Shown here in pieces: positions 24,478 to 36,321 of a DNA stretch of 64,000 bases. The notes beneath the pieces are model-generated. The model searched no databases. It saw nothing but the letters and a program-made list of their open reading frames with translations, and was not told the origin of the DNA. Where the stretch lies: the NCBI RefSeq assembly GCF_018446385.1, contig NC_055986.1:74361659-74425658 (forward strand), read 5' to 3'. The first letter of the stretch is position 1, and the number at the start of each line of letters is the position of its first letter. A program made the translations under genes and the position numbers. The DNA comes from Zingiber officinale. Taxonomy: Eukaryota; Streptophyta; Magnoliopsida; Zingiberales; Zingiberaceae.

Positions 24478-24720
24478 CCTTCCGCGTGCAGTGGCCCGAT
24501 GGAAACCCTAGTTTCATCTGCCGCCTGCTGCCGCCTGGATTCCAGCGCGGCTCGTCGCCGTTTCTTGTCCTCTCCGGCCGCCTAAACCTCCTTCTCTTTC
24601 TCGATCTGTCCTCATCTTCCCTCATTGCTCAGTTTGTTTCTCCTGCGGCCTCTCAACGCCAGTCGGCTCGTGTCCTCACCACACCTCCTTCTTCCTCGGT
24701 TCTTCCTTGATTTCGTGGCT

Positions 24721-26004
24721 ATGGAACGAAGGTAATCCTTCTCCCTCATCTTTTCTCAAGATCAAGTGTGATTTAACCCTAATACCTTGCTGTTTTTGCT
24801 GTTTTTGCTGTGATTCTGTGCTCTTCTCCCTGTTTTGGGGTTACTTTTGGATCATATGCATTGCATTACCACATTTAGGGTTAGGCAAAAACGCAGGGCT
24901 GGTGAGGGAACCTCCCGGCAGTCTGCTCCCGTTCCCTCGGGGGATCGATTCCGATCCGAAGCCGCACGACAACGATTTGCGGCTACTGATTTCGCTATGA
25001 TACCCTGTCGGTATCTGAATCAGACCTATTTTACTACAATTGTACCAGATGTCATGGAGATCATTCAGTATTTTGGTTTAGATAAGTTAGTGCATTGCAC
25101 GCATTTAGTCAATCTGGATTTATGTAAGGAATTCTACATCAATTTGCATCCTAGAGGTAGTGGAGGTCATACATGGGTATCTCGTGTAGGTTGTGTCGAT
25201 ATTGAGTTCACTCCCAGCATTCTCCAGTCTTTTCTAGAGTGTCGGGCTTCTGAGAGCTCCTTTACGTGTTTTCCTACAGTTGTTGAGCCATTCACCGATT
25301 CACTCTCTCATTTGTCCATTGAAGTGATACATCAGTATTACTTCAATGCCCCCCGAGCTCCTCTGCGGCGCATCTTCAATGCTACCCGTATGTCTGCCCG
25401 CAGCAACATCCTTTATAAGGTTGTTATTGGGTGTATCTTACCTATAGTCACTCGGGGGCAAGCCAAGATTCGGCTGCCCCATCTGGTCATGATGTATGCT
25501 TTGGAGCACCGGCTCGACATCAACATCGCTCTTCACGTTTTTGAGTCCATCGTGCACTTCTCTAGTCCTTCTAATGAGAAGTTGTACATGCCTTACTGTC
25601 ACATCCTGACGTCTTTCTTTGCTTCTCGGGGTCTTGATGTCATGAGGGGTCAACTGCATCAATTATCTAAGGACTATGATCAGATTGGGGCCCGTCAGAT
25701 GTCTCTTGCAGGTATTGAGAGACGCTAGGGGGAGATGGTATGGCGTGCTCAGGAGGCGGATGATTCTGACGCTGAGGAGGCTGACGTACCTCCTCCTGCA
25801 TTGGCACCGCATCCAGTCCCTGTGACTGTCGAGGCTCGATTGACTCAGCTGGAGGAGACAGTACGCCAGGGGTTTCAGGAGTTTCGGGGGTTCCGACAGG
25901 ATTGGACTGCTTCTCAGCAGCGTCAGGCGGATATGTATGCGATGCTGCAGCGCTGGGATCTGACATACCAGGCTCCTCCACCTCCTCCCAGTGATGATCA
26001 CTAG
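24721..26004 (+). CDS. Env-position ORF of element B, probably spliced (plant transposon protein domain)
   Basis: An ORF between pol and the 3' LTR. The continuous frame 24835-25728 contains YFGLDKLVHCTHLVNLDLCK, GHTWVSRVGCVDIEFTPSIL and IEVIHQYYFNAPR. I recognise this as the putative plant transposon protein family (Pfam Transposase_32-like), often seen downstream of pol in plant retroelements; its role is unknown. I see no convincing signal peptide or fusion peptide, so calling it envelope would be positional only. An ATG at 24721 with four codons is followed by a GT donor (24732) and, after 147 bp with a T-rich tract, an AG acceptor (24877-24878). Joining them keeps the frame. A TAG at 25726 is followed by the same frame to 26004, with a predicted heptad region and a proline-rich end. 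Either it is two proteins or a nonsense change in one. Confidence 0.65.
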
Positions 26005-26491
26005 GACTATGATTCTGGTTTTCTTTGTGTGTTGGTGTCGAGATGTGTTTTGGCTTCGACAGTGCTATATTCTGTTCATCTCGAACATTTAGCTTCCTGA
26101 CTATGATGTACGCCTGGTGTTATGACATTATGTGACTCGTGCTTATTTTCTTTCACTGCTGCTTCTTTTTCTCTTTCTTGCTGGTTTGTAAGCTCCTTTA
26201 TATTCGCATATGTCTTCTTTTATTATCTGTCATTTGTTTCTTCCTATCACTTGCTCTTAGACGATATCATGGATTAAGGGGGAGTTGTAATTTTTTTTTT
26301 GTGTGGCAAAAAGGGGGAGATGTGGATATCTTAAGTTAGATATTTTGTATGCTTATGCTTCATTCATGATTCATGTTATATGAAGATATTTGGTATGCTT
26401 ATGCTTCGTGAATATCATCATACTTTCTAGATGTTGTATATTTAAAGACCTAACTTAAACACATTTTGCCAAACATCAAAAAGGGGGAGAT
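26005..26491 (+). other. Element B 3' untranslated region with two purine tracts
   Basis: AAAAAGGGGGAGAT occurs at 26308-26321 and again at 26478-26491. The second abuts the 3' LTR and is the plus-strand primer. The first is an identical 14-mer 170 bp upstream. Between them lies a near-duplicated ATTTTGTATGCTTATGCTTC/ATTTGGTATGCTTATGCTTC block. Confidence 0.85.
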
Positions 26492-27449
26492 TGTTGGAGC
26501 AATCTTGCTCAAGACATTACTCATTGTTGATGTTTGGTTAAAATAGTTTAAGCTAGGCATTAATTGTGATCTAACATAAGTATTGAGTGAGCAGATACAA
26601 AGAAAAGACCAAGTATGAAGTTTTGGCAAGGAAAGATCCGGAGGTGTGATCTATTGGCAAAAAGGAGACTTAGCATGACGGAGCCAAAGGTAGCCCTTGA
26701 AGGCAAGCGCAAGGATGAGGAGTCGTGGAGACAGAAGCATCCTAGGGGCGTAAGGCTGAGGGAAGGTGCTTGGAGGCTTGAAGTCTAAGCTAAGGAAGTA
26801 AATTCAAGTGTATAAAATAATGTAAAACTGAGACGGTACAAACTGCTGTAAATTTCAGAAGTATAAGGTACCAGTCGACTGGTACCAAGGCACAGAATGG
26901 ACAGAATGTCGCCAGGGCAATTGGAGGCAAGTACCAGTCGACTGGTAGATGACCGTTATGAAGTGGCGGCTCAAAATCTCGTCAAATCTTTAGTGCCATT
27001 AAAGCCCATCAGTCGACTGATAGGTATACCAGTCGACTGATGTCGGGAAAACTATAAAAGCAATTCTTGGAGCTTGGAGATAACCAACTGTTCTAAAACC
27101 GAAAAAGTGCTCATCAAGTAATCCTCAAGCCTACAAATACTCATACTCTTCCTTCTGATCCTAACTTTCACTTTATAAAAGGAAGAGGAGATTGTGTAAG
27201 GGTTTCTCCACCTTCGATTGTCATTCGAGAAGGAGAAGTTTATAGTGTAACTTCATTGTGTGGGTGTGTGCGCCTTGGATTAGTCACCTCAAGGAGGTGG
27301 AGACCAAGTAAACAAAGGGAGTTAGCATTGAATTTTTATTTTCATACTTGTTCATTTGTTTCCTTTATCTTCCACTAACAAGTTGTAGGTCAAAAGCGAA
27401 AGAAAGGCTATTCACCCCCCCCCTCTAGCCGAACACAAAGGTCATAACA
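26492..27449 (+). repeat. 3' LTR of element B
   Basis: 958 bp, starting TGTTGGAGC directly after the purine tract and ending GGTCATAACA. It contains the same four palindromes (first at 26872) and TATA as the 5' LTR. Confidence 0.97.
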
Positions 27450-27454
27450 CCTAC

Positions 27455-29020
27455 CACCTATCAGGAAGCTGTGATGAGACCAGATTCTGAGAAATGGCTA
27501 GAGGCCATGAGATCCGAGATGGAATCCATGTACACCAACCAAGTATGGACTTTGGTTGATCCACCTAAAGGGGTAAAACCCATTGGGTGTAAGTGGGTCT
27601 TTAAGAGAAAGACTGACATGAATGGACTTATCTATAAGGGTCTCTTGGTAGCTAAAGGTTTCAAGCAAATTCATGGTATTGACTATGATTAAACCTTTTC
27701 TCCAGTAGCGATGTTTAAGTCCATTTGGATCATGCTTGCTATTGCAGCATACCATGACTATGAGATATGGCAGATGGATGTCAAAACCGCGTTTCTGAAT
27801 GGAAACCTACTCGAGGATGTGTACATGACACAACCTGAGGGTTTTGTAGATCCATAGCATACTAGCAGAGTATGCAAGCTGCATAGATCCATTTATGGAC
27901 TAAAGCAAGTTTCTCGGAGCTGGAATCTTCGATTCGATGATGCAATCAAACAGTTTGGTTTCATCAAGAACGAAGATGAGCCTTGTGTCTACAAGAAGGT
28001 TGTAGGGGATATAGTTGTCTTCCTCATATTGTATGTGGATGACATACTACTCATTGGGAAGAACATCCCTTTGCTTCAGTCTGTCAAGACCTGGCTAGGG
28101 AGTTGCTTCTCAATGAAGGACTTAGGTGAGGCATCCCGCATTCTAGGGATACAGATCTATAGAGATAGATCTAAGAGATTGTTTGGCCTAAGTCAGAGTA
28201 CATACATTGACAAGGTACTCCTTCGGTTTGCCATACAGAACTCCAAGAAGGGATTTCTGCCGATGTCACATGGCATGAGTCTTTCGAAGACTCAAGGTCC
28301 CTCTTCTAGAGAGGAGAGAGACTGCATGGATTATATCCCGTATGCCTCAGCCATAGGATCTATCATGTACGTCATGCTTTGTACTCGACCTGATGTCTCG
28401 TATGCTTTGAGCATGACGAGCAGATACCAGTCAGATCCAGGTGAAAGTCACTGGATAGCGGTCAAGAATATTTTAAGTACTTAAGAAGGACTAAAGAATA
28501 TTTCTTGATATATGGAGGCAATGATGAGCTAGCTGTAAAGGGTTACAGTGATGCTAGCTTCCAGACCGACCAGGATGATTATCGATCACAGTCAGGGTTC
28601 GTATTTTACATTAATGGTGGTGATGTGAGCTGGAAGAGTTCGAAGCAGGACACAGTAGCTGATTCTATGACAGAGGCCGAGTACATTGCTGCATCAGAGG
28701 CAGCAAAGGAGGCAGTTTGGATCTGCAAGTTCATCACTGAACTTGGGGTGGTTCCCAGTATCGCTGACCCTATTGAGCTCTATTGTGACAACAATGGAGC
28801 TATAGCACAGGCGAAGGAACCTCCCTTACACCAGTGGACCAAACACATACTACGGCGCTTCCATCTCATTCGAGAGATTATCGAGAGAGGAGATGTGAAG
28901 ATATGTAGAGTACCTACAGAGGCTAACATCGCAGATCCCTTGACCAAGGCTTTGGCACAGAGGAAGCATGATGGTCACACTAGGTCATTGGGGCTTAGAG
29001 CCTACACTGATTGGCACTAG
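27455..29020 (+). pseudogene. Element A pol, 3' half: reverse transcriptase and RNase H
   Basis: The frame interrupted at 17943 resumes after element B and its target duplication. The RT part has MESMYTNQVWTLVDPPKG, GCKWVFKRKTD, MDVKTAFLNG, IYGLKQ and the catalytic YVDDILLIG (about 28032). The RNase H part has GYSDASFQTDQDDYRSQSG, MTEAEYIAASEAAKEAVW, YCDNNGAIAQAKEP and NIADPLTKALAQ. Stops are at 27690 (TAA) and 27855 (TAG). A one-base loss near 28473 shifts the frame within the block between KNIL and RRTKE. The real gene ends at TAG 29018, 14 bases before the 3' LTR. This copy cannot make a working RT. Confidence 0.93.
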
Positions 29021-29034
29021 TGCCAGTGGGAGAT
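29021..29034 (+). other. Polypurine tract of element A
   Basis: TGCCAGTGGGAGAT immediately precedes the 3' LTR start, the position and form expected for copia plus-strand priming. Confidence 0.9.
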
Positions 29035-30140
29035 TGTTAGTTAGAGCCCTAGAGCCAATCATTTGATGATTGTATTATGGACTTGTTGTATCATATTCTT
29101 ATATAAATAAAGGCATTTGTTTTGGTTATTATACTTACTTGTATTGGTGCCAAATAAATTAAGTATAATAGTATCCTTGAGTAGAAGGTTCTTACCTATA
29201 TCAATCGATTGGTAGAATCGATAGTGAGATGATATAGGGAACACTACTCTTAATCATTCTTAGTCGAGTATTAACATTCAGGGACAATGTTAATGCAATA
29301 AGACTAGCATGTAGGTCAACTCGATGACTTGATCTCACAAGTCATGGATATAGAGATATCAAGTTGACACATGGGTATGCATTGGAGAATGTATACTGAA
29401 TGACCACCCATGAGAAAGTATCATGGATCATTATATGAGTGTCATATACTTTCTCATGTGACTATTAGTATGACTACTAGTCCTTAGACCTGAAGTCACC
29501 ATGGTTCCCTACATAAGGAGTTATGTACTTTGGTTTCGTCAAACGTCACGCGTAACTGGGTGGACTATAAAGGGGATTACTGGGTATATAACGAATTATG
29601 CAGAGGGATGTGAGAGATGTAGATGGGATCTATCCCTCCTATATGACGGGAGCGACATCGATATTCTTGATAGAGTGAGACCACAAAGTGCATGGTCATG
29701 CCCAAATGAGTCAATATGAGATATTGAGCTCATTTGATTTAGTGAGTCTACTTAGAGTTCAAGATTTAGATTGGTCAGAGGATGACACGGTCTATGCCTC
29801 ACATTGATCAATCTAGATGTCTAGGATAGAAGGACACTTGTCATATATTGTGAGGAGTCACAATTAGTAGTCACAAGGTGATGTTGGATCTCAACATTCT
29901 TGTAACTTGGGTAGTAATGATGTGTTGCTAGATACCGCTCATTACTTATGCTCCTAAATGGGTTTAGGGGCATTGCCAACATTACAAGAACCTATAGGGT
30001 CACACACTAAGGGCAATTAGATGGAGATTAGATTCATTTGATGAACCTAAAGGATTAGGTTCATGTGATGAACCAAATTGGATTAAGAGTAATCCAAATT
30101 ATGCTAATTGAGTTGGACTCAATTTGGTTCATGTGTTAAG
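29035..30140 (+). repeat. 3' LTR of element A, first part
   Basis: Matches 12635-13739 of the 5' LTR, including all hairpins. It is interrupted at 30140 by element C. Its last 265 bp (29876-30140) are present again on the other side of C (39909-40173). Confidence 0.95.
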
Positions 30141-32511
30141 TATTGGTTGCTACTCGGAAAACCTAATGGTTTCACTGTACAAAAATTTTGTACAAAGGTC
30201 TTAAGCTTTTCCTAGCTACCATGTGTTCTTTTAAATTAAACTTGGATCGCCTGCGAAACTTAACACGTTTGATCCAAAGTTTAATCTATTTGTTCTTTTA
30301 GGTTTAGACTTGGATCTCCTGCGGAACTTAACACGTTCGATCCAAATCACCTAGGTTATTAATTCCATTAAATATTAATTTCCAAAATTGGCTTCCAGGA
30401 CTACATGGCGAGGCATATGGCCTTCTTGGATATGGGAACAACCACCACCGCCTAGACAAAGCCTTTTAAGGAAAGCTAATATTTAATTTCCTTAAATAAC
30501 ATTAGGTCAACCGAAAAGAACAATCAAATCATAAGGAAAAGAAAAACAAAGAACACAACATCGAAAATAAATTCGAAATACTAGAATCGCATGCCTCTTG
30601 TATTTGGTATTTTTTACATGAAGATGAAACTAGTATGATGCGGAAATAAAATACTAGTATACATTTTCTTTTGCAAGCAAAAACCTCTAGGTCTTCTACC
30701 GTATTCCTCTTCTAACCTCGGACGTTGTGAGGGCAATGATCTTTCGAGATGAGAAACCACTAAAGCACCTTCTTCTCCTCCTTACAAGGTTCGGCCAAAT
30801 CAAGTGTACCTCCAAGGAAGAAGAGAAACCACCACCAATGCTTCAAGGGATGAAAGCTTTCTCTCCTTCTTCTCCAAGTTAGAAAACCGGCCACCACTTG
30901 ATCTCCAAGAGGAAGAAGAGGTTCGGCCACAACAAGGAGAAGAGAGATCTAGAAGGGGCCGGCCACACCAAGGAAGAAAAGAGGGAGAAGAATAATAAAG
31001 TTGTGTGTCATGAAGGCACCCCAACCCCCTCTTTTATATTCCTTAGCTTTGGTAAATAAGGAAATTTAATTACAATAAAATTTCCTTAACTTTCCTTGAC
31101 ATGAATTAATTAAGAAAAATTAAACAAAATTTCCTATTCCTTCATGTCATGGTCGGCCACATCATTAAGAGCAAACAAGGCTATTTCAATCAACAATTAA
31201 AATTCCTTATTTGTCTTTGGAAATTTTAAAAAATAAAATTTCCCTTTAAAATCCCTTCATGGTTGATAAAAAGAAATTTCTATAATTTTAGTTTTTCAAC
31301 ATGTGAATAATTTACAAAGAAGAAAAATAAAATATCTTTCCAATCTACAAATAAGGAAAGAGATCTAATATCTTTCTTTAATCTTTTGTAGATCCTTTTA
31401 AAAGAGATATTTTAATTTTTAATCTCTCCAATAAATTATATCTTTCACATAAGAAAATTTTAAAATTAAAATTCTTTTAAATTTAATGGGGGTCGGCCAC
31501 CCATGAACCAAGGCTTGGCCGGCCCTAGCTTGATCCACAAGCTAGCTTGGCCGGCCCCTACATCATGGGTATGAAGGTGGGTATAGGTGGGTATAGTACT
31601 CTATAAATAAGAGGCTACGATAGGGACCGAGAGGAGGAATTGGTTTTGGTCTCCCGATAAAATTAAGCATCCCGTGTTCGCCCTGAACACATAACTTAAT
31701 TTTATCAATAATAATTCATTCCACTAGAGAACTATTATTGAACTACCGCACCAATCTCAAATTACATTTTTGGGCTCCTTCTTATTATGAGTCTGTTAGT
31801 CTCCCTGTGTTTAAGATGTCAAATGTCCACTAATTAAGTGAGTTACTGACAACTCATTTAATTAGTATCTTAGTCCAAGAATAGTACCACTCAACCTTAT
31901 CGTCATGTCGGACTAAGTCCACCTGCAGGGTTTAACATGACAATCCTTATGAGCTCATCTTGTGGACATTATCAACCTAGATCACTAGGACACCGTTTCC
32001 TTTTATAATCAACAACACACACTATAAGTGATATCATTTCCCAACTTATCGGGCTTATTGATTTATCGAACTAAATCTCACCCATTGATAAATTAAAGAA
32101 ATAAATATCAAATATATGTGTTTGTTATTATATTAGATTAAGAGCACACACTTCCATAATAACTGATGTCTTTGTTCCTTTATAAAGTCGGTATAAAAGA
32201 AACGACCTCTAATGGTCCTACTCAGTACAATCTAAGTGTACTAGTGTAATTATATAGTTAAGATAAACTAATTTCTAATTACACTACGACCTTACAATGG
32301 TTTGTTCCTTTCCATTTTGGTCGTGAGCTGCTGTTTATAATTTATAAGGTACCGATAACATCATCTTATGTATGTGACACCACATACTATGTTATCTACA
32401 ATATAAATTAATTGAACAACTATAAACAAATGTAGATAATTTGACCAAATGTGATTCTTTACTCAAAATAAATGTTTACAAAAGCTTAGGCTTTCAGTAT
32501 ACACTCTAACA
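30141..32511 (-). repeat. 3' LTR of element C
   Basis: 2371 bp on the minus strand, from TGTTAGAGTGTATACTG to CCAATA. It lacks 33 bp present in the other LTR around GGTCGGCCAC at about 31495. Both sides of the missing piece carry GGCCGGCCAC/GGTCGGCCAC, so a slip between short repeats explains it. A TATAAAA (minus) lies at 31032-31038. Confidence 0.95.
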
Positions 32512-32522
32512 ATCTCCCACTT
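32512..32522 (-). other. Polypurine tract of element C
   Basis: The minus strand reads AAGTGGGAGAT and abuts the 3' LTR. Confidence 0.92.
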
Positions 32523-32532
32523 ATACTAATGA

Positions 32533-35500
32533 CTAAGCTGTCATATCTTCTGTCATACATCTGATTCTCATTCCCTCCACATGCCGATCGAAAGCTTTTG
32601 TCGGAAGGGCCTTAGTGAAAGGATCTACCAGGTTATCTGCTGATGCAATCTTGGCGATGACAACTTCTCCTCGCTTCACGATATCTCGTATCAGGTGATA
32701 CTTGCGCTCTATATGTTTACTTGCCTTATGGGCTCGTGGTTCCTTCGAGTTTGCAACTGCACCGCTATTATCACAATAAATTGTGATGATTTTTGGCAAA
32801 CCAGGAATCGCATCTAAGTCCATTAGAAAGTTCCTGAGTCATACTGCTTCTTTAGCTGCCTCAGAGGCTGCTACATACTCAGCTTCCATGGTTGAGTCCG
32901 AAACGCATGTCTGCTTAACACTCCTCCATGCAATGGCTCCACCTCCTAAAGTAAACACATAGCTTGATGTAGACTTACTGTTGTCCCTATCTAATTGGAA
33001 ATCTGAATCCGTGTAACCCACAGGGAGCAAATCGTCTGCTTGGTAAACTAGCATATAATTTCTAGTCCTTCTCAGGTACTTTAATATATGCTTTACTGCA
33101 GTCCAATGTCCTTGTCCAGAGTTACTCTGATATCTGCTAACCATGCCCACGGCAAAACAGATATCAGGTCTCGTACATAGCATTGCATACATTAGGCTTC
33201 CTACAGCCGAAGCATATGGAACTGCTTTCATGTCCTCTATCTCCTTTGATGTCTTCGGAGACATCTCTTTAGATAGAGCTACTCCATGCCTAAAAGGTAA
33301 GAAACCTTTCTTGGAATCCTGCATGCTAAAACGAGCAAGGATTGTATCTATATATAAAGCTTGGGACAGACATAACATTCTTTTCTTGCGATCCCTTATA
33401 ACTTTGATCCCAAGAATGTGTGCACAATCTCCTAAGTCCTTCATATCAAATTGTTTGGACAACCATACCCTTACGTCCGATAATACCTTGACATTGTTGC
33501 CAATTAACAAAATATCATCTATGTATAGTACAAGAAATACCACCACGTTTCCGTTACACTTCTTGTATACACAAGACTCATCCGGACACTGAATAAATCC
33601 ATATGACTGGATCACTTCATTAAACCGGATGTTCCAAGACCTTGAAGCTTGCTTCAGTCCATAAATGGACCGATTGAGCTTGCACACTAGATGCTCTTTG
33701 CCTTTTTCAATGAACGCTTCTGGTTGCTTCATATGGATGTTCTCTTCAAGACTTCCATTAAGGAAAGCTGTCTTGACATCCATTTGCCAAATCTCATAAT
33801 CCATATGAGCAGCAATGGATAAGAGTATCCGGATAGACTTAAGCATGACTACCGGTAAAAAAGTTTCCTCATAATCGATTCCCTCTTTCTGAGTGTACCC
33901 TTTCGCAACAAGCCTAACTTTGAAGGTTTCTACCTTCCCATCTGTCCCTCTTTTCCTTTTGTAAATCCACTTGCATCCAACGACTTTTACACCATCGGGT
34001 GGTTCTACAAACTCCTAGACCTTATTAGAGTACATAGACTCTATTTCAGAATTCATTGCTTTTTGCCAAGATACTGCATCTATATCTTGGAGTGCTTCGT
34101 CATATGTACGAGGATCAGGTTCATGTTTACCCGGGATCAAGTCCGAAGACTCTCCCAAAAACATGAATCTTTCAGGTTCCCTCACCACTCTCCCACTACG
34201 ACGAGGCACTGTCTGTGGTTGTGTATCATATGTGATACGTGTTGCAGTCTCTTGTGGTACTTCATCTTGTACTGTTGGTACTAAAGTAGACGTGTCCTCT
34301 CTAAGTTCTTCTAAAACAACTGCTGGACTACCCCAAATCCGAATATGTCTTAGACTGGGCTTTCGCCCATTCCACAATTTTGTGGGAGTAGAAGAAACTG
34401 ATTTAGAAGGTACTAAGTTCAGAATGTACACTGCCGTTTCTAGAGCGTATCCCCAAAATGAATTTGGTAATTCTGAATAACTCATCATCGATCTAACCAT
34501 CTCCATAAGAGTCATATTCCTTCGTTCTGCCACACCATTCTGTTAGGGTGTACCAGGTGCAGACAGTTGGAATTGAATCCCAGCCTCTGATAAGTAATTC
34601 CTAAACTCTCCTAAGAGGTATTCGCCACCACGATCAGACCGTAGTGTCTTGATACTTTTACCTAGTCGTTTCTCCACATCAGCCTTGTATTCTTTGAACT
34701 TATCAAAGTACTCGGACTTGCGGCGCATTAGGTAAATGTATCCGTATCTTGAATAATCATCTATAAAAGAGACAAAATATTCAAAACCACCTCTTGCCTG
34801 GACAGACATAGGACCACACAAATCAAAATGAACCAATTCTAACACTTCTTTGGCTCTATACCCCTTGGCCTTGAAAGACATCTTGGTCATTTTACCTTCT
34901 AAGCAAGATTCACAAGTTGGAAAATTTTCCAACTCTAATGAACCCAAGAGTCCATCGGCTATAAGCCTCTGAATCCTACTTAAGTTAATATGACCAAGCC
35001 TTAGATGCCAAAGATATGCTTGGTTTATTTCCGAAGGTTTTTTTCTCTTATTTGAGCTAGAAGATGTGTTATTAATTTCCATATTATCCTTTGTGGGAGA
35101 AATTGGATTTAAAGTATACAAATTGCCAACTAATGCACCAGAACAAATAATCACTTTATTTCTCTTAATAACTACATCGTTACTAAAGGAAACTGAATAT
35201 CCATCTAAAAACAGTTTAGAAACTGAAATTAAATTCTTTCTAAAACTGGGTACATAAAGACAATTTCTTAAAACCAAATTTCTATTTCTATTAAAAGATA
35301 AGTAGACGTCTCCCACTGCAACAGCCGCCACCTTAGTAGCATTGCCCATGTAGACGGTAATCTCTCCTTCAGTTAGTCGTCGGGTTTCCTGGAACCCCTG
35401 TAAGGAAATGCAGACATGATCAGTGGCTCCCGTATCTACACACCAGGTGCTGGTAGATAACACCGATAAACATGTTTCAACAACTAGAGCATGAGATATA

Positions 35501-36321
35501 CCTTTGTTATTTTGATTCCTACGAGGACAGCCCGCCTTCCAATGCCCTGACTGCTTGCAGATGAAGCACTTGCCCTTCGGCTTCTTCATTCCAGCTTTTG
35601 GTCCTGTACTTTGAGATTTATTCACTTTCTTTGCTGGACCAACTTGTTTCTTCTTCTTCTTTCCTTTCGGTTTAGAAGTAGAATCATTTTCAGCATAATG
35701 AATATGAGAATTGTGACGAAACAAACCTTCTGCTGCCTAAAGTTCTGTCAGTAGTTCCGCCAATGAATATACCCTTTTGTTCATATTGTAATTCAGGCGG
35801 AATTGCTCAAAACTTCTAGGTAATGTTTGGAGGATCATATCGATCTGGGTTTCCCCATCAATTTCTCCTCCAAGGATCTGTATTTCGTTCAGATAAGCCA
35901 TTATCTTTAGAATATGATCCCTCACGGGAGTACCCTCTTGCATGGTGGCCGTCATTATCTTTCTCATGGTTTCTTGCCTAGAGGCCCGGTCCTGGTGACC
36001 AAAGAGTTCCTTGAGATTATTCATAATATCATAGGCTGTTGGTAAATCTTGATACTGATGTTGCAATACATTTGACATTGAAGCCAAAATGTAACACCGC
36101 GCCATCTCATCTGCTTTTACCCATTTCCTATGATACTCAATCTCCTCTTGGGTAGATTCACCATTGGGTGTATCAGGGCAAGGTTCAGTTAGTACAAACT
36201 TATAGCTTTCAGCAGTAAGAACAATGTCCAGGTTCCTTTTCCAATCTATGTAGTTAGGACCAGTAAGTCTGTTCTCTTTTAGTATGATGGCCAGTGGGTT
36301 GAAAGTCATCCTAAGAATCAC
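32533..36321 (-). pseudogene. Element C gag-pol (single frame, four stops, integrase deletion)
   Basis: One frame of 1263 codons. Gag has NRLTGPNYIDWKRNLDIVL and the zinc knuckle CFICKQSGHWKAGC. Protease has WCVDTGATDHVC. The integrase zinc site is LWHLRLGHINL...CESCLEGK and the core has HFDLCGPM, FIDDYSRYGYIYL and LRSDRGGEYLL. The RT has GCKWIYKRKRG, MDVKTAFLNG and YIDDILLIG. RNase H has GYTDSDFQ, TMEAEYVAASEAAKEAV, YCDNSGAVANSKEP and NLVDPFTKALP. Stops: a TAG at 35737-35739 after LLTEL, a TAA at 34543-34545 just before QNGVAERRN, a TAG at 34015-34017 after YSNKV, and a TGA at 32836-32841 after EAV. All fit C-to-T or G-to-A changes. After HIRIWGSPA (about 34325) the frame jumps straight to LEELRED. 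The integrase C-terminal block that element A has at 17520-17700 is missing. Confidence 0.93.

Larger units (their letters stand above)
17944..27449 (+). mobile_element. Element B: SIRE/Maximus-type copia retrotransposon with env-position ORF
   Basis: 9506 bp with near-identical LTRs (956 and 958 bp, TGTTGGAGC...CTAACA/ATAACA) and a perfect CCTAC duplication (17939-17943, 27450-27454). It carries a Met-type primer site, gag with zinc knuckle and coiled coil, pol, a further ORF between pol and the 3' LTR, and two purine tracts. This layout and the long gag are those of the SIRE/Maximus lineage (family knowledge). By eye about ten substitutions separate the LTRs, so it is young. It sits in A's pol gene, whose frame reads through when B and one CCTAC are removed. 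Confidence 0.97.

Noticed and set aside
24721..26004. Retroviral-type envelope glycoprotein
   Set aside because: The ORF is in the env position but shows no clear signal peptide, cleavage site or membrane anchor. Its similarity is to a plant transposon-associated domain.
26139..26339. Hydrophobic 66-residue frame after the env-position ORF
   Set aside because: It comes from T-rich non-coding DNA and runs across the upstream purine tract; no start context or relatives were recognised.
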